Shown: positions 26,506-37,087, numbered from the stretch's first letter. The stretch is DNA of 64,000 nucleotides from an uncultured bacterium (GCA_947651225.1 CANSYK010000002.1:54804-118803); one strand, 5' to 3'. Notes: generated by a model from the letters alone, not told the origin. Numbers and translations: made by a program.

Positions 26506-28080
26506 ATGACTTTTGAAGAATTATGTTTAGACCCGCGGATATTGCGGGCAGTTACAGAGATGGGGTTTGAGCAGGCAAGTCCAATTCAGGCAAAATCAAT
26601 TCCGATTGCGATAGAAGGGCGGGATATGATTGGGCAGGCGCAGACTGGAACAGGAAAAACGGCTGCTTTTGGGATTCCGCTTTTGCAGAGAGTAGATCCG
26701 CATAACAAGAAATTACAGGCAATTATTTTATGTCCAACCAGAGAGTTGGCAATTCAGTCAGCAGATGAGGTTCGCAGGCTGGCAAAGTTTATGCATGGAA
26801 TCAAGGTACTTCCGGTATATGGAGGACAGGAGATTTCCAAACAGATTCGTTCTTTAAAGGGCGGTGTCCAGGTGATTATTGGCACGCCGGGAAGAGTGAT
26901 TGACCACATCAACCGTCATACGCTAAAGCTAGAGCAGGTTGGGGCGATTGTTTTGGACGAAGCGGATGAAATGTTAAATATGGGATTTCGTGAAGATATT
27001 GAAACAGTATTGGAAAAACTTCCCAATGAACATCAGACGCTTTTGTTTTCGGCGACGATGCCAAAGCCGATTTTGGAGATTGCCAGAAACTATCTGACGG
27101 AGCCAGAAACGGTCAAGGTGATAAAAAAGGAACTGACCGTACCGAAAATTGATCAGTTTTATTATGAGGTAAATCCACGCAAAAAGAGCGAGGTGCTGTC
27201 TCGGCTGCTGGATATGTATGACCCGGAGCTTTCTCTTGTTTTCTGCAATACGAAACGGAAAGTAGATGAGTTGGTAGAGGATTTAAAAGGAAGAGGATAT
27301 TTTGCGGAGGGGCTGCATGGTGACATGAAGCAGTCGCAAAGAGACCGAGTAATGAATGGTTTTCGCAATGGCAGGACAGATATTTTGGTTGCGACAGACG
27401 TAGCGGCACGTGGAATTGATGTAGATGATGTAGAGGCTGTTTTTAATTATGATGTACCGCAGGATGATGAATATTATGTTCACAGAATTGGAAGAACGGG
27501 GCGTGCTGGGAGGAGCGGGCGTGCTTTTACTTTAGTTGTGGGCAGGGAAATTTATAAATTAAAGGACATTCAGCGTTATTGCAAGACAAAAATCAAACGT
27601 CAGCCAATTCCGTCAATAGATGATATTACAGATATTAAGGCAGAAAAGGTGTTGGAAAAGGCGGGTAGTCTGATTGAGAGTGAAAATCTTGGCAAGTTGA
27701 TTGATATTCTGGAGGATCATCTGGATGATAAAGATTATTCTTCTCTGGAGATGGCGGCTGCGCTTGTTATGATGCAGATGGGAGAAAATGCGGTTCCAGA
27801 ATTGGAGAAAGAAGATTTTGGAGATACTGGGGCAGAACCTGGCATGGTGCGCCTGTTTATTAACATAGGAAAGAAACACAGAGTCCGTATTGGCGATATT
27901 CTTGGGGCAGTCGCAGGAGAGTCAGGTATGGAAGGGGAGCTCGTGGGGGCAATTGATATGTATGACAGCTATACCTTTGTGGAGGTGCCAAGGGAGTATG
28001 CCGCAGAAGTAATTGATGCAATGAAGCATGCTAAAATTAAAGGGAAATCGGTAAATATAGAACCGGCAAACCATAAATAG
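26506..28080 (+). CDS. DEAD-box RNA helicase with DbpA-type RNA-binding domain
   Basis: A 524-residue ATP-dependent RNA helicase of the CshA/DeaD/DbpA group. Start ATG 26506 follows GGGAG and directly gives the Q-motif region (TFEELCLDPRILRAV). Motifs in order: AQTGTGKT, PTRELAIQ, TPGRVIDH, LDEADEM, SATMP, then HRIGRTGRAGRSGRA. The C-terminal 75 residues (MVRLFINIGKKHRVRIGD onward) match the DbpA RNA-binding fold, which in relatives recognises 23S rRNA hairpin 92, pointing to 50S ribosome assembly or cold adaptation. The leader holds a terminator hairpin, suggesting regulated readthrough. Confidence 0.93.
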   Translation: MTFEELCLDPRILRAVTEMGFEQASPIQAKSIPIAIEGRDMIGQAQTGTGKTAAFGIPLLQRVDPHNKKLQAIILCPTRELAIQSADEVRRLAKFMHGIKVLPVYGGQEISKQIRSLKGGVQVIIGTPGRVIDHINRHTLKLEQVGAIVLDEADEMLNMGFREDIETVLEKLPNEHQTLLFSATMPKPILEIARNYLTEPETVKVIKKELTVPKIDQFYYEVNPRKKSEVLSRLLDMYDPELSLVFCNTKRKVDELVEDLKGRGYFAEGLHGDMKQSQRDRVMNGFRNGRTDILVATDVAARGIDVDDVEAVFNYDVPQDDEYYVHRIGRTGRAGRSGRAFTLVVGREIYKLKDIQRYCKTKIKRQPIPSIDDITDIKAEKVLEKAGSLIESENLGKLIDILEDHLDDKDYSSLEMAAALVMMQMGENAVPELEKEDFGDTGAEPGMVRLFINIGKKHRVRIGDILGAVAGESGMEGELVGAIDMYDSYTFVEVPREYAAEVIDAMKHAKIKGKSVNIEPANHK

Positions 28081-28126
28081 CCAGACGCTGCGCCCTTGAA
28101 GAAATATCCTGTGCAATCTTGATCGG

Positions 28127-28150
28127 GTCACTATTCATGGCTGGTTTTTT
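28127..28150 (+). repeat. Solo arm of the palindromic repeat upstream of metK
   Basis: GTCACTATTCATGGCTGG followed by TTTTT closely matches the left arm at 22826 (GTTACTATTCACGGCTGG). It ends 20 bases before the -35 box of the metK promoter. Confidence 0.5.
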
Positions 28151-28170
28151 ATAGTTTTAAAAAAATACTA

Positions 28171-28199
28171 TTGACGAATGTATTGCCATGCGTTATAGT
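28171..28199 (+). promoter_or_regulatory. Promoter of the SAM-riboswitch/metK transcript
   Basis: TTGACG (28171-28176), a 17-bp spacer and TATAGT (28194-28199). The start would fall near 28206, about 45 bases before the riboswitch aptamer. Confidence 0.72.
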
Positions 28200-28250
28200 A
28201 TAAAGGCAGGTCTGGTATGCAAAGCATATCAGTAAAAATAATATAGGGAA

Positions 28251-28350
28251 CTCTTATTCAGAGTGGTGGAGAGTGAAGGCTCTGTGAAACCACGGCAACC
28301 CCTGTAAAGCAGGAAGGTGCCAATCTCAGCGAGAAATCGATCAATAAGAG
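28251..28350 (+). promoter_or_regulatory. SAM-I (S-box) riboswitch aptamer
   Basis: The P1 stem is CTCTTATT (28251-28258) with AATAAGAG (28343-28350). Inside are the conserved S-box elements AGAGTGGTGGAG, AACCACGGCAACC and AAGGTGCCAA in the correct order. It senses S-adenosylmethionine and, with the terminator that follows, switches off metK when SAM is plentiful. The downstream gene makes SAM, which supports the assignment. Confidence 0.95.
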
Positions 28351-28368
28351 GAGTGAAGTTGGTATTTC

Positions 28369-28411
28369 AATCCGTTTTATTGAGCAGAGTTTCAATAGAA
28401 CGGATTTTTTT
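28369..28411 (+). terminator. Riboswitch expression-platform terminator
   Basis: AATCCGTTTTATTG and CAATAGAACGGATT pair (28369-28382, 28393-28406), followed by seven T residues overlapping the stem end. It lies between the SAM aptamer and metK and should form when SAM is bound. Confidence 0.88.
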
Positions 28412-28492
28412 GTGAAAGAAACTGCTCCTTAAATGAATGAGAACCCCAGTGACTACAGGCCGTGGTGCGGACGGCAGAAAGAGGAGGAAATC

Positions 28493-29680
28493 ATGGAGAA
28501 ACATTTATTTACGTCAGAATCAGTAACAGAAGGGCATCCAGATAAAATCTGTGACAATATATCAGATGCGATTCTGGATGCGTTAATGGCACAGGACCCA
28601 ATGAGCCGTGTGGCATGTGAGACGACGATTACCACTAATTTTGTTATGGTAATGGGAGAAATTACAACAAAGGCAAGTGTTGATTATGAAAAGATTGTCC
28701 GTGAGACAATTCGGGAAATTGGCTATGATAGTGACGAAAAGGGATTTAACTGTGATACTTGTGAAGTTAAAATCCTGCTTGACAATCAGTCAGTAGATAT
28801 TGCAAGAGGTGTGGACAAAGCGCTGGAAGCAAGAGAAAATACAATGTCTGATGAAGAGATTGAGGCGATTGGTGCCGGTGACCAAGGAATGATGTTTGGT
28901 TACGCTACAGATGAGACCGAAGAATATATGCCATATCCGATTGCGCTGGCACACAAGCTTACAAAGAAGCTGACGGAGGTTCGCAAAAATGGTACACTGC
29001 CATATCTGCGTGCAGATGGAAAAAGCCAGGTGACGGTAGAATATGACGAGAATGATAAACCGATTCATATCAATGCCGTTGTTATTTCTTCCCAGCATGC
29101 AGCAGAAGTGACACAGGAGAAAATTCATGAGGATATTCGCAGGCATGTTATTGATACTGTATTACCACAGGAGTTAGTGGATGAAAATACGAAAGTATTT
29201 ATCAATCCAACAGGACGTTTTGTGATCGGCGGGCCAAATGGGGACAGCGGTTTGACAGGGCGTAAGATTATTGTGGATACATACGGTGGATATGCGCGTC
29301 ATGGTGGCGGAGCATTTTCTGGAAAGGATTGCACTAAAGTGGACAGAAGCGCCGCATATGCAGCACGGTATGTCGCTAAAAATGTTGTGGCAGCAGGACT
29401 TGCAAAGAGATGTGAGATTCAGTTGTCCTATGCAATTGGTGTGGCACAACCTACTTCTGTTATGGTTGATACTTTTGGCACTGGAAAGCTTTCTGAAAGT
29501 AAACTGGAAGAAATTATCCGGGAAAATTTTGATCTCCGTCCGGCAGGAATCATTAAGATGTTAGATCTTCGCCGTCCGATTTATAGGCAGACGGCAGCTT
29601 ATGGCCATCTGGGAAGAACGGATTTGGATCTGCCATGGGAAAAACTTGATAAGGTAGAACTTTTGAAGAAATATGCATAA
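28493..29680 (+). CDS. metK: S-adenosylmethionine synthetase
   Basis: A 395-residue enzyme making SAM from methionine and ATP. ATG at 28493 follows GAGGAGG; an upstream ATG at 28433 has no site. Signatures are [15 protein letters not shown] near the N-terminus, [15 protein letters not shown], and the phosphate-binding GGGAFSGKD. Length and motifs are normal. Expression is controlled by the SAM-I riboswitch and terminator in its leader. The gene is monocistronic, with a repeat and terminator after it. Confidence 0.97.
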   Translation: MEKHLFTSESVTEGHPDKICDNISDAILDALMAQDPMSRVACETTITTNFVMVMGEITTKASVDYEKIVRETIREIGYDSDEKGFNCDTCEVKILLDNQSVDIARGVDKALEARENTMSDEEIEAIGAGDQGMMFGYATDETEEYMPYPIALAHKLTKKLTEVRKNGTLPYLRADGKSQVTVEYDENDKPIHINAVVISSQHAAEVTQEKIHEDIRRHVIDTVLPQELVDENTKVFINPTGRFVIGGPNGDSGLTGRKIIVDTYGGYARHGGGAFSGKDCTKVDRSAAYAARYVAKNVVAAGLAKRCEIQLSYAIGVAQPTSVMVDTFGTGKLSESKLEEIIRENFDLRPAGIIKMLDLRRPIYRQTAAYGHLGRTDLDLPWEKLDKVELLKKYA

Positions 29681-29751
29681 GAGGTACAGCATAACTAGAT
29701 AGTTATATGCATGATGTTTCGTTGATTCTCGCAAAGCAATAAAGCAAGCGG

Positions 29752-29802
29752 GCATACAGCGTTGAAAACGCTAATGTTACTGGTAACGGAGTGGACAGTA
29801 AC
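29752..29802 (+). repeat. Copy of the composite repeat (3' portion)
   Basis: GCATACAGCGTTGAAAACGC, then AATGTTACTGGTAACGGAG and TGGACAGTAAC. It matches 26228-26278 at about 47 of 51 positions and contains the GTTACTGGTAAC palindrome. It lies between metK and its downstream hairpin. Confidence 0.65.
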
Positions 29803-29818
29803 CATTCGTTTACTATAA

Positions 29819-29856
29819 AATAACTTGGGCAAGTAATTTGTTCAAGTTATTTTTTT
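29819..29856 (+). terminator. Intrinsic terminator after metK
   Basis: AATAACTTG (29819-29827) and CAAGTTATT (29843-29851) pair across a 15-base loop and continue into a T-run. It is 140 bases after the metK stop because the repeat copy is inserted between. Nothing else is recognised in the 300-base gap before the next gene apart from a weak TTACTGTTCACAGC arm near 29869. Confidence 0.75.
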
Positions 29857-29980
29857 ATGGTAAAATATTACTGTTCACAGCAATTTCCAGAAAAAACAGA
29901 GTTGTTGTGCTGATAACGACCTGTGCCGCAGGCAGAGGAGAGTCTGTTGTATGGGAGGATGAATAGATGGAGAAGAGAGA

Positions 29981-31408
29981 ATGATGGAATTACCAAAAGA
30001 TGTTGAATGGATTATAGAAACGCTGGAAAATGCAGGCTACGAGGCATATGTGGTAGGTGGCTGTGTGCGTGATATGGTATTAAAAAGGATTCCACAGGAC
30101 TGGGACATTACGACATCTGCCAGGCCGCAGGAGGTCAAGGCTTTATTTCTAAGAACCATTGATACAGGGATTGCACATGGAACTGTGACAGTGATGAAAA
30201 ACCATATCGGCTATGAGGTGACAACATATCGGATTGATGGGGAATATGAGGATAGCCGCCATCCCAAAAGTGTGGAATTTACAGATAATTTACTTTTAGA
30301 TTTGGAGCGGCGGGATTTTACGATTAATGCTATGGCGTATAATCATACAAGGGGATTTGTGGATGCGTTTTCAGGGGTTCAGGATATTGAAAATCATATG
30401 ATACGTTGTGTGGGGGATGCCAGGACAAGGTTTGACGAGGATGCGCTCAGAATGCTCCGTGCTGTCCGTTTTTCGGGACAGTTAGGGTTTACGATTGAAG
30501 AAAAGACGTTACAGGCAATAAAGGAGAAGGCAGGAGATTTAAGCCATATTAGTGCGGAGAGGATTCGAACAGAGTTAGTAAAGCTTCTGACAGCAAAAGA
30601 CGCAGTGCAGCTTCGAGTGGCATATCAGGCTGGGATGACAAAGATTTTTTTTGCAGAGTTTGACAGGATGATGGAGTTAGAGCAGAAAAACCCTCATCAT
30701 ATTTATACAGTCGGGGAACATACGATTCACGGCATTGAGGTGATGAATTTCTTTTGGGGAAAGTATACCGTGGATTTTGACAGCAGCCTGATTCCAGAGG
30801 AAATTACCATTTTGGCAAAAAAACTGCGCTCTGGCATGACAGAAAAAGAGCATAGAATTCTTTGTACGGCAATGTTGTTTCACGATATTGGAAAGCCCGA
30901 TACAATGGTGGTGGACAAAGAGGGGATTGGTCACTTTCATGGTCATCAGAAGGCAGGAGAAAAGATTGCAGGCAGGGTTTTAAAACGGCTTACTTTCGAT
31001 AATGAGACAATTTCTTTGGTAAAGCATTTGATTTTATGGCATGACTACCGTTTTACAGAAAGCTTGAAAGCGATGCGGCATGCGATTGCAAAGATTGGAA
31101 AAGAGAATATGCCATATTTATTTCTGGTGCAGTTAAGTGATATTTTATCACAAAATCCAGAAACTTTTGAGGAAAAGCTGCAGAGGGTGTCCTGTGCAGT
31201 AGGACTGTGGGAGGAAATCATAGCCTCTGAGGCGGCGTTGGAGTTAAAGGATTTAAAAATTTCAGGAAAAGATTTAATTCAAGCAGGAATTTCGCCGGGG
31301 CCGAAACTTGGCAGAATATTAAAAGATGCTTTGGAGTATGTGCTGGAAGAACCCGAGTGCAATCAAAAAGAATTACTTATGGATTGGATAGGAAAAAATT
31401 TCTTGTAA
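29981..31408 (+). CDS. cca: CCA-adding tRNA nucleotidyltransferase with HD domain
   Basis: A 475-residue class II nucleotidyltransferase. The N-terminal catalytic part shows VVGGCVRD (residues 24-31), the metal-binding DWD (40-42), and RRDFTINAMAYN; the RNA-binding middle has EDALRMLRAVRFS. A C-terminal HD domain (LFHDIGKP near residue 305) is often fused in clostridia and may remove 2',3'-cyclic phosphate. It builds or repairs the tRNA 3' CCA end. ATG 29981 or 29984 is possible after GAAGAGAG. The next gene follows by 72 bases. Confidence 0.93.
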   Translation: MMELPKDVEWIIETLENAGYEAYVVGGCVRDMVLKRIPQDWDITTSARPQEVKALFLRTIDTGIAHGTVTVMKNHIGYEVTTYRIDGEYEDSRHPKSVEFTDNLLLDLERRDFTINAMAYNHTRGFVDAFSGVQDIENHMIRCVGDARTRFDEDALRMLRAVRFSGQLGFTIEEKTLQAIKEKAGDLSHISAERIRTELVKLLTAKDAVQLRVAYQAGMTKIFFAEFDRMMELEQKNPHHIYTVGEHTIHGIEVMNFFWGKYTVDFDSSLIPEEITILAKKLRSGMTEKEHRILCTAMLFHDIGKPDTMVVDKEGIGHFHGHQKAGEKIAGRVLKRLTFDNETISLVKHLILWHDYRFTESLKAMRHAIAKIGKENMPYLFLVQLSDILSQNPETFEEKLQRVSCAVGLWEEIIASEAALELKDLKISGKDLIQAGISPGPKLGRILKDALEYVLEEPECNQKELLMDWIGKNFL

Positions 31409-31480
31409 CAGCGGAAAGAATGCGATACAATAAGAAGATATAATGTAAAATCTGCTGATGTGCAGAGAGTGGAGGGATGT

Positions 31481-33625
31481 ATGGATCTTAATGTTCGTCT
31501 GGCTCAAATGTCGAAGCCATTAAAGACACAATTTTATATTGACAATCTTGCGATGATTTTTAATCCGCAGGCATTGTTTAGCGATGGGACACAGATGTAC
31601 CGCAATCCGGTAGATCCGAAAGAGAATGAATATGTTACAATCCGTTTTCGTGCGGGTAGGGAGAATCTGGATGAGGTCTATTTGATATATGACGGGGAAC
31701 GCTGCAAAATGAGAAAAATATCAAATGACAGAATGTTTGATTATTACGAAAGCAGCATACAGCTTGGTACAGAACGCATGGAATACTATTTTGAAATACA
31801 TTGTGGCACATTTGTCTGCTATTACAATTCCATGGGTGTTTGTGACAATGTAGAGAATTATTATAATTTTTGGATTACCCCTTCCTTTTCTACGCCGGAT
31901 TGGGCAAAGGGGGCAATTTTCTATCAGATTTATATAGACCGATTTTACAATGGAGACCGGGGCAATGATGTAGAGGATGATGAATATTTTTATATTGGGG
32001 AAGGTACAACAAGAGTAAAGGATTGGAATAAATATCCAGCGGAAATGGGTGTCAGGGAGTTTTATGGCGGTGATATTACAGGCGTTATGAAAAAACTGGA
32101 CTATCTGCAGGATTTGGGGGTGGAGGTAATCTATCTGAATCCGGTATTTGTATCTCCATCAAACCATAAATATGATATTCAGGACTATGATTATATTGAC
32201 CCTCATATTGGAAGGATTGTAAAGGATGAAGGGGAGCTGTTAAAACGTGGAGAGCATGGGGAGCTCTTATATGATGCAAAGCATCCGAACAAAAGAGCAA
32301 CCCGTTATATCTGCCGTGTGACAGATAAGGAAAATCTGGAGGCAAGTAATCAGCTTTTTATTGAGTTTGTGGAAGAAGTACATCGCCGTGGCATGAGGGT
32401 GATTCTGGATGGTGTTTTTAACCACTGTGGCTCTTTTAATAAATGGCTTGACAGGGAATGTATTTATGAAGAGGCTCCGGGATATGCCAAAGGAGCGTTT
32501 GTATCAGCAGAAAGCCCATACCACAGCTATTTTAAGTTTTTGGAAAATACATGGCCATATAATACGGATTATGATGGATGGTGGGGGCATGATACGCTTC
32601 CAAAGCTAAATTATGAAGATTCAAGAGAACTGTTTGAGTATGTCCTTGAGATTGGCAGGAAATGGGTTTCTCCTCCATTTAATGTAGATGGCTGGCGTCT
32701 TGACGTGGCGGCAGATTTAGGGCATTCAGATGAATATAACCATTATTTCTGGAGAGAGTTCCGAAAGGCTGTCAAGGAAGCCAATCCGAATGCGATTATA
32801 CTGGCAGAGCATTATGGGGATCCAACCTCCTGGCTGCAGGGAGACCAGTGGGATACGGTTATGAATTATGATGCTTTTATGGAGCCGATTACATGGTTTT
32901 TGACGGGGGTGGAGAAACATAGTGATGAGTATCGTGGGGATTTAAAAGGAAATGCAGATGCTTTCTTTGGCTCTATGCGCCATGCGATGACAAGATTTTG
33001 TACGCAGTCATTGCAGGTTGCTATGAATGAGCTTTCGAACCATGACCACTCCCGTTTCCTGACCAGAACCAACAGCCGGGTAGGAAGAACGAACTCCTGT
33101 GGCCCGGAAGCGGCAAATGAAGGGGTAGATAAGACTGTTTTCCGACTGGGAGTTATGATTCAGATGATGTGGCCAGGGGCGCCTACTATATATTATGGTG
33201 ATGAGGCCGGGCTGTGTGGTTGGACAGATCCCGACAATCGCCGTGCCTATCCATGGGGGCATGAGGATATGGATTTGATTGATTACCATAAAGCGTTGAT
33301 TCGGCTTCACAAGGAGTATCAGGTAATCAGGACAGGATCGATTTTGTTCCTTTTGGGAGAGTATAACCTGATTAGTTTTGGGCGTTTTGATGAAGACGAT
33401 AAAATCGTGGTAGTTATTAACCGTGGAGAGGAAGAACGTCAGGTGAATATTCCTGTCTGGCGTCTTGGGGTGGCTTACCAGACAAGGATGGCAAGGCTGT
33501 TTATTACAAATCGTGAGGGATATTCCGATGAAATGAAGATGTATGAAGTGGATAACGGGATCATTCATGTGATTTGTCCACCGGTATCTGGTATTGTCAT
33601 CAAAGATATTGGTGACGCATACTAA
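31481..33625 (+). CDS. GH13 alpha-amylase-family enzyme (neopullulanase/cyclomaltodextrinase type)
   Basis: A 714-residue protein with an N-terminal CBM34-like beta domain (about 20-140) and a GH13 barrel. Catalytic residues are Asp408 in DGWRLDVAAD, Glu443 in ILAEHYGD and Asp522 in LSNHDHSRF. GVFNHCG and the GVEVIYLNPVF region also fit. There is no signal peptide, so it acts in the cytoplasm on imported alpha-glucans (maltodextrins, cyclodextrins or pullulan fragments). ATG 31481 is preferred over an upstream GTG because GGAGGG lies 4 bases before it. It may be co-transcribed with cca; no sugar transporter is adjacent. Confidence 0.88.
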   Translation: MDLNVRLAQMSKPLKTQFYIDNLAMIFNPQALFSDGTQMYRNPVDPKENEYVTIRFRAGRENLDEVYLIYDGERCKMRKISNDRMFDYYESSIQLGTERMEYYFEIHCGTFVCYYNSMGVCDNVENYYNFWITPSFSTPDWAKGAIFYQIYIDRFYNGDRGNDVEDDEYFYIGEGTTRVKDWNKYPAEMGVREFYGGDITGVMKKLDYLQDLGVEVIYLNPVFVSPSNHKYDIQDYDYIDPHIGRIVKDEGELLKRGEHGELLYDAKHPNKRATRYICRVTDKENLEASNQLFIEFVEEVHRRGMRVILDGVFNHCGSFNKWLDRECIYEEAPGYAKGAFVSAESPYHSYFKFLENTWPYNTDYDGWWGHDTLPKLNYEDSRELFEYVLEIGRKWVSPPFNVDGWRLDVAADLGHSDEYNHYFWREFRKAVKEANPNAIILAEHYGDPTSWLQGDQWDTVMNYDAFMEPITWFLTGVEKHSDEYRGDLKGNADAFFGSMRHAMTRFCTQSLQVAMNELSNHDHSRFLTRTNSRVGRTNSCGPEAANEGVDKTVFRLGVMIQMMWPGAPTIYYGDEAGLCGWTDPDNRRAYPWGHEDMDLIDYHKALIRLHKEYQVIRTGSILFLLGEYNLISFGRFDEDDKIVVVINRGEEERQVNIPVWRLGVAYQTRMARLFITNREGYSDEMKMYEVDNGIIHVICPPVSGIVIKDIGDAY

Positions 33626-33748
33626 ATAGGATTTGCAGTGAAATAATATAAGTTTGTAAACGATAGATTAAAGAGTAAGGAACTGTAAATAAATTAAATG
33701 AACAAGTTGCGAAGAATGTTTTAACAGTTCCGAAATGAGGGGATACGA

Positions 33749-34972
33749 ATGAAAAAATTTATGAAGCAGATGCAGGAAAAGGGGCTGCTTGTAAAAGGGG
33801 CGGCTGTCATTGCATTTGTATTTGGGGTTGTTATTTTTGCTTTTATTGCACAAAAGAGCATTCCTGTCGGGGCAGGATTGCAGTTGCCGGCATCGGAAAA
33901 AAAGGGATTGCAGAAAGCTTCGACTCCTGCGCCTTCTGTTATGGCAGTACCAGATAAAGCGGAGGAAACGGATGGAGCAAAGCAGCAGGTAAAAGGGGCT
34001 TCGGCAAAAGAGTTAGAGGAAGATGAAACGGTACATCTTGGTTTTGCTGGGGATATCTGCCTTGATGATACGTGTGCGGTTATGCGCCATATGAAGGAAA
34101 AAGGTGGATTTTCTAAAGTAATCAGTAAAAAGCTGGTTCAGAAGATGCGGGGTTATGACTGTATGGTAATCAATAATGAATTCAGTGTCAGCAAAAGAGG
34201 AGCGCCGATGGAAGGCAAAGCATATACGTTCCGCAGTCATCCGTCCAATCTTAAATATTTGAAATATCTGGGGGTAGATGTAGTAGGACTTGCTAATAAC
34301 CATATTTATGATTATGGAGAAGATGCTTTTTTGGATACTCTTAAGTACTTAAAAAATGCTGGTTTCCAGACTGTGGGGGCAGGAAAAAATAAAAAGGAGG
34401 CAAAAGAACCTGTATACCTTACAATGAAAAATAAAAAGATTGCAATTGTGGCGGCAACCAGAGCTGAAAAATACATTCTGACTCCAGAGGCAGGGAAGAA
34501 CAGTCCGGGTGTTTTTCGGACATATCAGGATAAGGCGTATGTAAAAGAAATCAAAAAAGCTGCAAAAAAGGCAGATTATGTGATTGCTTATGTGCATTGG
34601 GGAACAGAATATAGTACAGAACTGGAGGATGCGCAGAAGACGCAGGCAAGAGGTTATATCAATGCTGGCGCCGACGTTGTAGTAGGGGCGCACACACATT
34701 GCCTGCAGGGAATGGAATGGTATAAAGGTGTTCCGATTTTTTACAGCCTTGGCAATTTCTGGTTTAATGAGCGGACGCTTTATACAACCGTTTTGGAAAT
34801 TGATATCACAAAGGAAGGAAGGCTTAGCGCCAAGATGCTTCCATGCCTGCAAAAAGGTAAAGAAACACGTCTTTTGTCAAAAAAGAAACAAAAACAGAAA
34901 TTTGCCAATTATGTCAATTCAATTTCTGTTAATGGCAGATTAGATGAAGAGGGCAATGTACATAAAAAGTAG
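33749..34972 (+). CDS. CapA-family membrane-anchored protein
   Basis: A 407-residue protein with an N-terminal signal anchor (about residues 11-32), a Pro/Thr-rich spacer, and a PGA_cap (CapA) metallophosphatase-like domain from about residue 97. Motifs are GFAGDICLDD, INNEFS, GLANNHIYDYG, AYVHWGTEY and GAHTHCLQG, which carry the expected metal ligands. CapA-like proteins take part in poly-gamma-glutamate capsule formation, but orphan copies without CapBC, as here, are common and of unknown role. It ends at a strong terminator shared with the convergent chemoreceptor. Confidence 0.87.
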   Translation: MKKFMKQMQEKGLLVKGAAVIAFVFGVVIFAFIAQKSIPVGAGLQLPASEKKGLQKASTPAPSVMAVPDKAEETDGAKQQVKGASAKELEEDETVHLGFAGDICLDDTCAVMRHMKEKGGFSKVISKKLVQKMRGYDCMVINNEFSVSKRGAPMEGKAYTFRSHPSNLKYLKYLGVDVVGLANNHIYDYGEDAFLDTLKYLKNAGFQTVGAGKNKKEAKEPVYLTMKNKKIAIVAATRAEKYILTPEAGKNSPGVFRTYQDKAYVKEIKKAAKKADYVIAYVHWGTEYSTELEDAQKTQARGYINAGADVVVGAHTHCLQGMEWYKGVPIFYSLGNFWFNERTLYTTVLEIDITKEGRLSAKMLPCLQKGKETRLLSKKKQKQKFANYVNSISVNGRLDEEGNVHKK

Positions 34973-34985
34973 TTTTTTAAATACG

Positions 34986-35021
34986 AAAAGGTCACTGGCG
35001 AAAACAAGCCAGTGACCTTTT
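34986..35021. terminator. Bidirectional terminator between convergent genes
   Basis: AAAAGGTCACTGGC and GCCAGTGACCTTTT form a perfect 14-bp stem with an 8-base loop. A-run on the left and T-run on the right let it end both the CapA-like gene and the leftward chemoreceptor. Confidence 0.9.
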
Positions 35022-35033
35022 ATATCGTTAAGA

Positions 35034-36812
35034 TTACAACCGGAATTTATCTGTTGCATTATTTAGTTGGTCAACGATTTTACCGGAATCCTGTAAGGAT
35101 GTATTTACAGAATCTGACGTAGCTACTACGTTAGTAATGCGGTCCGCTATATTTGCGGTTCCGATGGCGCTTTCTTTGGCGGCTTGTGAAATTCCCTCAA
35201 TAGAATCTGTGATATTCCCGATAGATGCCAGAAGTTCTTCAGAAATCGCACTGAAATCTGCCACAAGAAAATCAATTTCTTTTGCATCCTCGTTATAATC
35301 ATTTGAAATGGAATCAAAAAGACGGATACTGTCCATAACCTGTTTATCAATAAAGGATAACAATGCTTCGGAATCTTTTGCAAGGATATTAACAGAGCTG
35401 CTTACCTGCTCGGTCACTTTTTTGATGTTTTCTGTACTTTCCTGTGATGCTTCTGCAAGTTTTCTGATTTCATCCGCAACAACAGCAAATCCTTTTCCGG
35501 CTTCTCCGGCTCTTGCTGCTTCAATGCTTGCATTAAGTGATAAAAGATTTGTCTGAGAGGTTATTTCCATAATGGATTCTGCCAGGGTAGAAATTTCTGA
35601 AACGACCTGTACTTTATTAAGAGAATCGTTCAGGCTATCTTTGATAGAATCTTTTTGCTTTAACAGATTGTCCTTTGTTTCAGTAGTGGATGCTTTGGCA
35701 TTAGCAGCCTTTTTGTAGATATCCTGTGCGCGTTCAGCACCTTCCTGCGCACGTTCAGCGACATTTTTAGCGGCAGATTCAATTTCTCTTGTCATTTCAT
35801 TGATATTGCCGGATGCTGCAGAAGTTTCCTCCATAGAAGCAGAAAGCTGTATTGTTGTTGAGGATACATCGTCAATTTCGCTGTTCAGAGTATCCATATT
35901 GGCTTGTATCCCATGCATACTTTTGGTAATCTGGCTGGTCTGTTTCTTCACGTCATTAATAAGTACCCCAATATCAGTGCGCATTTTTTCGGCTATATTG
36001 ATAAGTATGCCAAAATCATCTTTGCGTTTTAACAGAGCCTGGTCTGCATGGATTGAAAAATCACCTTCAGACATATTTTTCATATCAAGCCCTATTGCTT
36101 TTAATGGTTTTGTTATGTTCATAATCATAAATGTAAGAAAAAGATTGGTTACGATAGCGAAAGCAATGCAGACCGCCAGAAAAATCCGTGTTTTTTTGCT
36201 AGTGTACTGGTCGGCTTCTTTTTTAGAAGCTGCGATTTGTTCATCAATGTTGTCTATGTAGTTGCCCGTTCCAACTACCCAGTCAAATGGCTCATAATAC
36301 TGAGTATATGCTCTTTTCGGTTTTGGTTCGGTCTCACCTTCTTTTGGATACTGGTAGTTACTGAAATAACTTCCTTTTTCTACGGCATTTGTAATGAAAT
36401 CTTTCACCATTTCAAAACCTGTGGCATCCTTTGTGTCTAAACGGTTTGTTCCTTCTGTCTCGCTTCCAAGCAGTACGACATTTATGCCGTCTGATTGGTC
36501 AACCCAGAAATAGCCGTCAGAGCCATACCTTAAACTGCGGATTTTATCTGCAGCGAGTTTCATTCCTTCTTCTTTTGAATAAATGCCTGCCTGGATGTCT
36601 GCGTTATAACTGTCAAGAAGTGTAATGACCAGTTCAACTTCATTTTGAATGTTGTTGTCATAATCAGCCCGTATATTTTCCTCTTCACCTTTTATTGTCT
36701 GTTTTTCAATCGCATTCATATTGTCGATAGAAAAGAAGATGCTAAATAAGATGAAGGCTAATATAGAAAGTCCAATAAGTGACATTTTTGTTGTTACCTT
36801 TAGGTTTTTCAT
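35034..36812 (-). CDS. Methyl-accepting chemotaxis protein with single Cache domain
   Basis: A 592-residue receptor: first helix at residues about 9-30, an extracellular single-Cache (Cache_2) sensor with [27 protein letters not shown] and [10 protein letters not shown] (about 35-195), a second helix at about 208-230, HAMP, and a signalling domain with [17 protein letters not shown] and [15 protein letters not shown]. The GSDGYFWV...W-GTGNYID pattern is common to receptors for small organic acids, but the ligand is not determined. It is of a different type from the receptors at 4104 and 38157 and is transcribed away from the beta-glucan locus. Confidence 0.92.
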   Translation of the reverse strand: MKNLKVTTKMSLIGLSILAFILFSIFFSIDNMNAIEKQTIKGEEENIRADYDNNIQNEVELVITLLDSYNADIQAGIYSKEEGMKLAADKIRSLRYGSDGYFWVDQSDGINVVLLGSETEGTNRLDTKDATGFEMVKDFITNAVEKGSYFSNYQYPKEGETEPKPKRAYTQYYEPFDWVVGTGNYIDNIDEQIAASKKEADQYTSKKTRIFLAVCIAFAIVTNLFLTFMIMNITKPLKAIGLDMKNMSEGDFSIHADQALLKRKDDFGILINIAEKMRTDIGVLINDVKKQTSQITKSMHGIQANMDTLNSEIDDVSSTTIQLSASMEETSAASGNINEMTREIESAAKNVAERAQEGAERAQDIYKKAANAKASTTETKDNLLKQKDSIKDSLNDSLNKVQVVSEISTLAESIMEITSQTNLLSLNASIEAARAGEAGKGFAVVADEIRKLAEASQESTENIKKVTEQVSSSVNILAKDSEALLSFIDKQVMDSIRLFDSISNDYNEDAKEIDFLVADFSAISEELLASIGNITDSIEGISQAAKESAIGTANIADRITNVVATSDSVNTSLQDSGKIVDQLNNATDKFRL

Positions 36813-36961
36813 AGTAAGGCTCTCCTTTTACCTGTTGTACATCTGTTAACATTGCAACTTTGTTACGGTATATCTTATATAGAATTTTATCATGAATGTC
36901 TAAGAAATACAATGTAATTTTGTAAGTTATAGAAAAAAGCGTAGGCGATGGGTTGCTATTC

Positions 36962-36989
36962 GCACATTGACCAAATTCGAGGATTTTTG
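36962..36989 (+). repeat. Partial copy of the composite repeat (5' portion)
   Basis: GCACATTGACCAAATTCGAG followed by GATTTTTG matches 26136-26163 at 27 of 28 positions. It lies in the 275-base gap between the divergent single-Cache receptor and the binding-protein gene; nothing else is recognised there. Confidence 0.6.
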
Positions 36990-37087
36990 AAGTGATATCA
37001 TGTATTTAATATTTTTCCCACTAAATTGATATACGCCATAGAAAAAAAGAAATAAAATTAGGAAAAGCTAAAAGAAGGGGATGTGTT

